DNA of 36,769 bases from Pseudomonas sp. GM18 (GTDB taxonomy: Bacteria; Pseudomonadota; Gammaproteobacteria; Pseudomonadales; Pseudomonadaceae): NCBI RefSeq assembly GCF_000282195.1, contig NZ_AKJT01000112.1, positions 1-36,769 of the forward strand, written 5' to 3'. Numbering within the stretch: position 1 is the stretch's first letter; each line of letters starts with the position of its first letter. Made by a program: the position numbers and the translations under genes. Below the pieces are notes generated by a model. It did no database searches. It was not told the DNA's origin and worked only from the letters and a program-made list of their open reading frames with translations. Positions 30,242-36,769 of this stretch are shown here, piece by piece.

Positions 30242-33200
30242 ATGGCGCGTTTCTTTATCGATCGGCCGATTTTTGCCTGGGTCATCGCCATCGTCATCAT
30301 GCTCGGTGGGGCCTTGTCGATCAGTCAGTTGCCACTGGAACAGTACCCGGACATCGCGCCGCCGACGGTACGGATCTCCGCCACCTACACCGGCGCTTCG
30401 GCCAAGACCGTGGAAGATTCGGTAACCCAGGTCATCGAACAGCAGATGAAAGGGCTGGATAACCTGACCTACATGTCGGCCTCCAGCAGTTCGGCGGGCA
30501 GCGCCAGTATCAGCCTGACCTTCGCCGCCGGCACTGACCCGGATGTGGCGCAGATGCAGGTGCAGAACAAACTGCAACAGGCCGAATCACGACTGCCGCA
30601 ATCGGTGCAGAGCGAAGGTCTGACCGTGACCAAGGGCGGTTCGGACTTTCTGATGATCGCCGCCCTGGCCTCTGACAACGAAAGCGTTACCGGCACCCAG
30701 ATCGGCGACTACATTTCCAGCACCTTGCTTGACCAGATCAGCCGTATCGATGGCGTCGGCGATGTGCAGACTCTCGGTTCGGGCTATGCCATGCGCATCT
30801 GGCTGGACCCGGCGCTGTTGGAAAAATACGCGTTGATGCCGTCGGACATCAGCAGCGCCCTGGAAGCACAGAACACCGAAGTGTCCGCCGGCCAGCTCGG
30901 TGCCTTGCCGGCGGTGGCCGGTCAGCAACTGAACGCCACCATCAGTGCCCGCAGCAAGCTGCAAACCGCCGAAGAGTTTCGCAACGTCGTGGTCAAGTCC
31001 ACCAGCAATGGGGCCGTGGTGCTGCTGGGGGATGTGGCGCGGGTCGAACTGGGCAGTGAAAGCTACGACGTGAGTTCTGCCCTCAACGGCAAACCCGCCG
31101 CGGCCATGGGTGTGCAGCTCGCCGCCGGGGCTAACGCCTTGAGCGTTGGCGAAGCGGTGAAGGCCAAACTCAAGGAGCTGGAGCCTTTCTACCCCACGGA
31201 AATGCAGCTCAAGAACGTGATCGCTTACGACACCACGCCCTTTGTCAGCCTGTCCATCGAAGAGGTGGTCAAGTCCCTGGGGGAGGCCATCGTGCTGGTG
31301 GTGCTGATCATGTTCCTGTTCCTGCAGAATCTGCGGGCCACGCTGATCCCGGCGATCACCGTGCCGGTGGTGCTGCTGGGCACCTTCGGCGTGCTGGCGC
31401 TGTTCGGTTACTCGATCAATACCCTGACCATGTTCGCCATGGTCCTGGCCATCGGTCTGCTGGTGGACGATGCCATTGTGGTGGTGGAAAACGTCGAAAG
31501 GGTGATGAGTGAGAAGGGGCTTTCGGCGCTGGCGGCGACGCGCCAGTCCATGGCGGAAATCACCAGCGCGCTGATCGGCATCGCCCTGGTTCTCAGCGCC
31601 GTGTTTATTCCCATGGCGTTTTTCGGCGGCTCCACCGGGATTATCTATCGGCAGTTTTCGGTGACCATCGTCTCGGCGATGTTGCTGTCGGTGCTGGTGG
31701 CGATGACGCTGACACCGGCCTTGTGTGCGACCTTGCTCAAGCCTTCCGACGCCCAGGGCCATGGCGCGCAAAGCGGCTTCTTCGGCTGGTTCAATCGCAG
31801 TTTCGAACGCAGCGCCGAGCGCTATCGACAGTTGGTGGGCGGCATTCTCCAGCGTGGGCGTCGGAGCCTGCTGGTATACGGGGTGATTTTGCTGGCGATG
31901 GGCGGCGGTTATGCCAGCCTGCCAACTTCGTTTTTGCCGGATGAAGACCAGGGCATCCTCATGGCGCAGATCCAGTTGCCGGTGGGCGCCACCGATAGCC
32001 GCACTCAAGCGGTGATGAAGCAGTTCGAGAGCTACATGCTCGAACAGCCGGAAGTCGAGGCACTGATCAGCATCAGTGGCCTGGGGATGGGCGGCAACAG
32101 CCAGAATACCGGTCGGGCCTTTATCAAACTCAAGGACTGGAGCGAGCGATCAGGGAAAGGCCAGGATTCGGCCTCGATAGCCCAGCGGGCGACCCAGGCG
32201 CTGATGAGCATTGGCGATGCCAACGTGTTTGTCATGCAGCCGCCGGCCGTGCGCGGCCTGGGGCAAAGTTCGGGCTTCGACCTGCAACTCAAAGACCTTG
32301 GTGGTCTGGGGCATGACGCCCTGGTCGCGGCGCGGGAGCAGTTCATCGAGCTGGCGAAAAAAGACCCGCGCCTGCTGGGGGTACGCAGCAATGGCCTGGA
32401 CGATACACCGCAGCTCAAAGTCAGCATCGATGATCGCAAGGCCGGCGCCTTGAGCCTGAGCACCAGCGACATCAACAGCACCTTGTCCACGGCGTTGGGC
32501 GGCAGTTACGTCAATGACTTCCTCAATCAGGGCCGGGTGAAGAAGGTTTACGTGCAGGGCGAGGCGTCGTCGCGGATGCAGGCGGCCGACCTGGAGCACT
32601 GGTTCGTGCGCAACAGCAACGATGAGATGGTGCCGTTTTCCTCGTTCGCCAGCAGTTCGTGGAGCTATGGCTCGCCGTTGTTGGAACGCTACAACGGCAA
32701 CGCTTCGCTGGAGGTGGTCGGCGATCCGGCGCCGGGGGTGAGTTCCGGGGTTGCGATGGATGCGGTGGAGGCGATCATCAAACAACTGCCCGAAGGCATC
32801 GGCTACGAGTGGACCGGGCAGTCTTATCAACTGCGCTTGTCCGGCTCCCAGGCGCCGCTGCTGTACGGTATCTCGGTGCTGTTTGTGTTCCTCTGCCTCG
32901 CGGCGTTGTACGAGAGTTGGTCGGTGCCGTTCTCGGTGATGCTGGTGGTGCCGCTAGGGGTGGTCGGTGCAGTGCTGGCGACCCGTTTCAGCGGTTTGAG
33001 TAACGACGTGTACTTCCAGGTCGGGCTGTTGACCACCGTGGGGCTGGCGGCGAAGAACGCGATCCTGATCGTCGAGTTCGCCAAGCACCTGCAAGAACAG
33101 GGCAACAGCTTGCGGGACGCGACCCTGACCGCTGTGCGCCAACGGCTGCGACCGATCCTGATGACGTCGTTGGCGTTCATGTTCGGCGTGTTGCCACTGG

Positions 33201-33388
33201 CGTTGAGTTCCGGCGCCGGTTCCGCCGGGCGCCAGGCCATCGGTACCGGCGTGCTGGGGGGCATGTTCAGCGCCACCGTGCTGGGGATCTTTTTTGTGCC
33301 GCTGTTCTTCGTGCTGATCCGTCGTCGTTTCGGTCGTGTAACCACAGCAACAACTGTCAACCCAACCGTCCAGAAAGGTGATGCATGA
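30242..33388 (+). CDS. RND multidrug efflux pump, inner-membrane transporter (HAE1/AcrB-MexB type)
   Basis: A 1048-residue pump of typical length. The N-terminus MARFFIDRPIFAWVIAI is the first membrane helix. Two large periplasmic loops flank the central helices. The proton-relay motif GLLVDDAIVVVENVERV in helix 4 carries the two essential aspartates. The second half repeats the layout, with AAKNAILIVEFAK and the C-terminal helices. ATG at 30242 follows the adaptor stop by two bases and is preceded by GGAGG. Substrates are probably amphiphilic drugs or toxic compounds; the sequence does not allow assignment to a particular named Mex system. Confidence 0.92.
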   Translation: MARFFIDRPIFAWVIAIVIMLGGALSISQLPLEQYPDIAPPTVRISATYTGASAKTVEDSVTQVIEQQMKGLDNLTYMSASSSSAGSASISLTFAAGTDPDVAQMQVQNKLQQAESRLPQSVQSEGLTVTKGGSDFLMIAALASDNESVTGTQIGDYISSTLLDQISRIDGVGDVQTLGSGYAMRIWLDPALLEKYALMPSDISSALEAQNTEVSAGQLGALPAVAGQQLNATISARSKLQTAEEFRNVVVKSTSNGAVVLLGDVARVELGSESYDVSSALNGKPAAAMGVQLAAGANALSVGEAVKAKLKELEPFYPTEMQLKNVIAYDTTPFVSLSIEEVVKSLGEAIVLVVLIMFLFLQNLRATLIPAITVPVVLLGTFGVLALFGYSINTLTMFAMVLAIGLLVDDAIVVVENVERVMSEKGLSALAATRQSMAEITSALIGIALVLSAVFIPMAFFGGSTGIIYRQFSVTIVSAMLLSVLVAMTLTPALCATLLKPSDAQGHGAQSGFFGWFNRSFERSAERYRQLVGGILQRGRRSLLVYGVILLAMGGGYASLPTSFLPDEDQGILMAQIQLPVGATDSRTQAVMKQFESYMLEQPEVEALISISGLGMGGNSQNTGRAFIKLKDWSERSGKGQDSASIAQRATQALMSIGDANVFVMQPPAVRGLGQSSGFDLQLKDLGGLGHDALVAAREQFIELAKKDPRLLGVRSNGLDDTPQLKVSIDDRKAGALSLSTSDINSTLSTALGGSYVNDFLNQGRVKKVYVQGEASSRMQAADLEHWFVRNSNDEMVPFSSFASSSWSYGSPLLERYNGNASLEVVGDPAPGVSSGVAMDAVEAIIKQLPEGIGYEWTGQSYQLRLSGSQAPLLYGISVLFVFLCLAALYESWSVPFSVMLVVPLGVVGAVLATRFSGLSNDVYFQVGLLTTVGLAAKNAILIVEFAKHLQEQGNSLRDATLTAVRQRLRPILMTSLAFMFGVLPLALSSGAGSAGRQAIGTGVLGGMFSATVLGIFFVPLFFVLIRRRFGRVTTATTVNPTVQKGDA

Positions 33389-34782
33389 TCAAGTTTCATT
33401 GGCCCTTGTTGGCAGTTCTGGCGTTGCTCAGTGGCTGCATCAACCTGGCACCGGAATATCAACGCCCAGAGGCACCGGTCTCCGAGCAATGGTTGCCGAC
33501 GAGCAGCGTGCCCTCGGGCGATGCGGCGGCGGATATTCAGTGGCGGCAGTTTTTCACCGACAGTCGCCTGGCGCGCTTGCAGACCCTGGCCCTGGCCAAC
33601 AACCGTGACTTGCGCCTGGCCAGCCTGAACATCGAAAAGGCCCAGGCTCAATACCGCATTCAACGGGCGGCGGCGTTGCCGACCATCAATGCCGGCGTCA
33701 GCGGCACCCACAGTCGCACACCGGGATCGTTGTCCAGCAGCGGCGCGGCGAGTACCAGTCATGAGTACAGTGCGCAACTGGGATTGAGCAGCTATGAGGT
33801 GGATGTGTTCGGGCGGGTGCAGAACCTTCAGGACGAAGCGTTGGAAGACTATCTGGCACTGACCGAAACCCGGCGTAGCACCCAGATCAGTCTGGTGGCC
33901 GAAGTAGCCACGGCCTGGCTGACCCTGGCGGCAGACAACGAGCATTTGCAACTGGCCGAAGAAACCCTGCGCAGCCAGCAGGCAACCTACGAACTGACCC
34001 AGCGCAGCCACGAGCTGGGTGGGTCTTCCGGCCTGGCTTTGGCGCAGGCGCAAACCACCGTGGAATCGGCCCGGGGTGACGCGGCGGTCTACGCCAGTCA
34101 GATTCTTCAGGACCGCAATGCCTTGCGCTTATTGGTCGGCAGCGATATCCCCGATGAATTGCTGCCCGGCGCGAGCCTGCAATTGGCGGCGCTGCTGGTT
34201 CAGGTGCCGGATGAGTTACCGTCCAGTCTGTTGCAACGCCGCCCGGATGTCCTGGCCGCCGAGCACACCCTCAAGTCGGCCAACATCGATATCGGCGCGG
34301 CGCGTGCGGCGTTCTTTCCGAGCATCAGCCTGACCGCCAACGCCGGTTCCGCGAGTTCGGCCTTGTCCGGGCTGTTCAAGGCCGGCAGCGGCGCCTGGAC
34401 CTTCGCCCCGAGCGTCAGCCTGCCGATTTTCGATGCCGGCAGCAATCGCGCGACGCTGGATGCAGCCAAGGTCGAGCGCGAAATCCAGGTACAGACTTAC
34501 CAGCAAACCTTGCAGACGGCTTTCAAGGAAGTGGCCGATGCCTTGGCGGTGCGCAGCACCCTGGACCAACGCCTGGCAGCCCAGCAAGCCTTGACCGACG
34601 CCAGCCGTAAAAGCTTTGAACTGGCCGACGCACTCTATCGAGGCGGCTCGCAAAGCTACCTCGAAGCGCTGGATGCCCAGCGTTCGTTGTACAGCGCGCA
34701 ACAAGACCTGATTACCCTGCGTCTGGCCGAGCAGAGCAACCGGGTGAGTTTGTACAAGGTAATGGGTGGCGGCTGGAATTAA
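33385..34782 (+). CDS. RND efflux outer-membrane factor (OprM/NodT family lipoprotein)
   Basis: A 465-residue outer-membrane channel. The lipobox LLSGC gives lipidated C18, and the mature N-terminus (NLAPEYQRPEAPVSEQWLP) is the usual OprM start. Two outer-membrane-factor repeats follow, with the typical LLQRRPDVLAAE between them and FDAGSNRATLDAAKVE and GGSQSYLEALDAQRSLYSAQQDL in the second. ATG at 33385 overlaps the pump stop (ATGA), so the three genes form one operon. It completes the tripartite system, giving a continuous path to the outside. Confidence 0.92.
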   Translation: MIKFHWPLLAVLALLSGCINLAPEYQRPEAPVSEQWLPTSSVPSGDAAADIQWRQFFTDSRLARLQTLALANNRDLRLASLNIEKAQAQYRIQRAAALPTINAGVSGTHSRTPGSLSSSGAASTSHEYSAQLGLSSYEVDVFGRVQNLQDEALEDYLALTETRRSTQISLVAEVATAWLTLAADNEHLQLAEETLRSQQATYELTQRSHELGGSSGLALAQAQTTVESARGDAAVYASQILQDRNALRLLVGSDIPDELLPGASLQLAALLVQVPDELPSSLLQRRPDVLAAEHTLKSANIDIGAARAAFFPSISLTANAGSASSALSGLFKAGSGAWTFAPSVSLPIFDAGSNRATLDAAKVEREIQVQTYQQTLQTAFKEVADALAVRSTLDQRLAAQQALTDASRKSFELADALYRGGSQSYLEALDAQRSLYSAQQDLITLRLAEQSNRVSLYKVMGGGWN

Positions 34783-34808
34783 TGTTCACGATGCCGCAGC
34801 CGCATGAA

Positions 34809-36569
34809 TCAGCGCCCCACCACCATATGACTGAACGGCGCTACATACGCCTGCAACGTCACCAGCCCGCCGACCAGAATCGCCAGCACCACGGAGTGGA
34901 AAAACACGTAGCGCAGGATCTCCCCTTCATGGCCGTACCAACGGGTGGCGGTGGACGCGACCACGATCGACTGGGCGTCGACCATCTTGCCCATGACCCC
35001 GCCGGAGCTGTTCGCGGCGGCCATCAGCACCGGGCTCAGGCCCAGTTGCTCGGAGGTCACCCGTTGCAAGCCGCCGAACAGCACGTTGGAGGCCGTGTCC
35101 GAGCCGGTCAGGGCCACGCCGAGCCAACCGAGCAGGGTGCCGAACATCGGATAGAAAATGCCCGTTGCGGCGAAGGCGAGGCCCATGGTGGCGTCGAGGC
35201 CCGAATAGCGGGTGAGAAAACCCAGGGCGAGCATCGCCACAATGGTGGTGAGCGAATAGCGCACTACCCACAGCGTTCGCAGGTAATGGTGCAGCAGTTG
35301 CGGGATGGAATAACCCATCAGCAGTCCACCGAGGATCGCCGCGAGCAAGATGCCGCTGCCGGTGCTGGTGAACCAGGTGAACTTGTAGATCGCGTCCTCG
35401 GTTTTCGGTGCGGGCACCACGGGTGGGACTTTCTCGATCTGTTGATGAATCGTGGTGAAGGTCACGGTCGGGGCAAAGATCGGGTTGGCCTCGCGCATCG
35501 GTTTGCCCTGAGGATCAAGCCTGGCCGAGTGGGTTTGCGGATCCATGGCCGGGCGGGTATCGAACAGGTTTTTGAAGCTCTGGGTGCCCCAGGCGAAAAC
35601 GAACACCGTGAGGATGATCCACGGCATCCATGCGCGCATTACGGCGGGTTTTGCATCGCTGGCAAAGGTCGCGCTGGCGACGGGTTTTTCGTCATGTTCT
35701 TCGGCTATTTTGGAGTGGTCGACTCGCCCTGACAGGGCGGCCGAGGTATGCACCGTGGCCGGTTTCCAGACCCTGAGGAAACCCGTCAGGCAGGCCATGG
35801 AAATCAGCGCCGCGATCACGTCCACCAGCATCGGCCCGTGGAAGTTGGACACCAGGAACTGCGGTATGGCGAAGCTGACCCCGGCAACCAGAATCGCCGG
35901 CCAGATTTCCAGCATCTTGCGCCAGCCGGCGAAGGCCCAGATCAGCCAGAATGGCACGATCACCGAGAAGAACGGCAACTGTCGGCCGACCATCATCGAC
36001 AGTTCCATTTCATCCAGCCCGGTCACTTTGGCCAGGGTGATGACGGGCGTGCCCAGAGCGCCGAACGCCACGGGCGCGGTATTGGCGATCAACGCCAGGC
36101 CAGACGCGGCCAGGGGCGAGAAACCCAACCCGATCAAAATGGCCCCGGTTACCGCCACGGGAGTGCCGAAACCGGCGGCCCCTTCGAAGAAAGCACCGAA
36201 GCAGAAGGCAATCAGCAGCAATTGCAGACGTCGGTCGTCGGTGATGCGCGCCAGGGAGTCTTGCAGCACTTTGAACGAGCCATTCTCGGTGGTCAGCCGA
36301 TGCAGGAAAATAATGTTGAGCACGATCCAGCCAATCGGCAACAGACCGTTGGCGGCGCCGAAAAGTGCGGCCGAGCCCGCCATGTTTGCGGGCATGCCGA
36401 AGGCGAAAATCGCGATCAGCAGCGCCGAGCCCAGGGCCAACAACGCCGCCAGATGCGCCTTGATGTGGAAAAACGCCAGGGAAACCAGCATCACCACCAC
36501 CGGTACCGCCGCCATGAGGGTTGATAGCACCGGGTTACCGAAGGGGTCGTAGATTTGCTGCCAGACCAT
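34809..36569 (-). CDS. lldP: L-lactate permease family transporter
   Basis: A 586-residue polytopic inner-membrane protein of the LctP/LldP family. The N-terminus MVWQQIYDPFGN is typical. About twelve or more hydrophobic segments are present; signature segments include CFGAFFEGAAGFGTPVAVTGAIL and LTGSDTASNVLFGGLQ. A hydrophilic loop of roughly 65 residues (about 330-395) lies before the later helices. GAGGTGG stands before the ATG. It is convergent to the outer-membrane factor gene with 26 bases between. No lactate dehydrogenase (lldD or lutABC) follows, so it is either single or used for another 2-hydroxy acid such as glycolate. Confidence 0.88.
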   Translation of the reverse strand: MVWQQIYDPFGNPVLSTLMAAVPVVVMLVSLAFFHIKAHLAALLALGSALLIAIFAFGMPANMAGSAALFGAANGLLPIGWIVLNIIFLHRLTTENGSFKVLQDSLARITDDRRLQLLLIAFCFGAFFEGAAGFGTPVAVTGAILIGLGFSPLAASGLALIANTAPVAFGALGTPVITLAKVTGLDEMELSMMVGRQLPFFSVIVPFWLIWAFAGWRKMLEIWPAILVAGVSFAIPQFLVSNFHGPMLVDVIAALISMACLTGFLRVWKPATVHTSAALSGRVDHSKIAEEHDEKPVASATFASDAKPAVMRAWMPWIILTVFVFAWGTQSFKNLFDTRPAMDPQTHSARLDPQGKPMREANPIFAPTVTFTTIHQQIEKVPPVVPAPKTEDAIYKFTWFTSTGSGILLAAILGGLLMGYSIPQLLHHYLRTLWVVRYSLTTIVAMLALGFLTRYSGLDATMGLAFAATGIFYPMFGTLLGWLGVALTGSDTASNVLFGGLQRVTSEQLGLSPVLMAAANSSGGVMGKMVDAQSIVVASTATRWYGHEGEILRYVFFHSVVLAILVGGLVTLQAYVAPFSHMVVGR

Positions 36570-36727
36570 TTTCCACCTCTGCTTTTTATTGTGGGTAGCG
36601 CGGGGAAGGTGGCTTGAGTATAGGTGGCATTACGCCGCTGTCCTGGCGGGGCTGGTCACGCCCTGAACGGGCTGCTTTGCTGTCAGTAACATGAATGAAA
36701 AAGCTTGGCCGCCGCGCCGCATTCTTT

Positions 36728-36769
36728 GTAGCAGCTGCCGAAGGCTACGTTCGGCCGTAGCAGCTGTCG
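36728..36769. repeat. REP elements at the window end
   Basis: GTAGCAGCTGCCGA (from 36728) with an imperfect copy of the downstream REP block, followed by a second start, GTAGCAGCTGTCG (36757-36769), cut by the window edge. Same family as the copies at 1-37 and 8685-8829. It lies about 160 bases upstream of the lactate permease gene. Confidence 0.75.

Overview
The window looks like chromosomal DNA of a fluorescent-type Pseudomonas. It is GC-rich, Pseudomonas-style REP palindromes (core GTAGCAGCTG) sit at both ends and in the middle, and the genes are of types usual in that genus: an LtnD/Otn acid-sugar pathway, PqiABC, BaeSR with an RND pump, LldP, and a TonB-dependent receptor. No rRNA, tRNA, insertion sequence, prophage or CRISPR array was seen.

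Region 1 (242-6456) is an L-threonate catabolic operon. ltnD, otnK, otnC, a GntP-family permease and otnI could together import a C4 sugar acid and turn it into dihydroxyacetone phosphate. A DeoR-type repressor is convergent at its 3' end. A 13-base AT-rich word is shared by the regions upstream of ltnD and of the permease, and the permease start overlaps the stop of a possible 26-codon leader ORF. Region 2 (6546-8383) is a leftward pair: a compact methyl-accepting chemotaxis protein and an overlapping gene of unknown function.

Region 3 (8384-9081) has no gene. It holds a REPIN-like inverted REP pair and a perfect 9+9 operator-like dyad. The dyad precedes Region 4 (9082-13402), a tight rightward cassette of a TIM-barrel isomerase-like protein, an isopenicillin-N-synthase-like 2-oxoglutarate/Fe(II) oxygenase, a polar-amino-acid binding protein and a fused permease-ATPase. 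Its substrate cannot be named, and it is the best candidate here for an undescribed pathway. A separate periplasmic binding-protein-like gene lies convergent to it (13432-14196).

Region 5 (14354-19375) is a leftward envelope-lipid operon (DUF3313-type lipoprotein, pqiA as two ORFs, pqiB, pqiC), divergent from a TetR-family regulator. Region 6 (19439-24530) is a BamA-type protein outside the usual bamA gene neighbourhood, divergent from a CpxR/CpxA-like two-component pair. A small unknown cytoplasmic protein follows. Candidate CpxR boxes lie between bamA and cpxR and in front of the small gene.

Region 7 (24581-26799) is a Fur-boxed TonB-dependent siderophore receptor ending in a strong hairpin. 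Region 8 (26824-34782) is baeS-baeR, divergent from a complete tripartite RND efflux operon (lipoprotein adaptor, inner-membrane pump, outer-membrane factor). Region 9 is a lone LldP-type lactate permease and a terminal REP.
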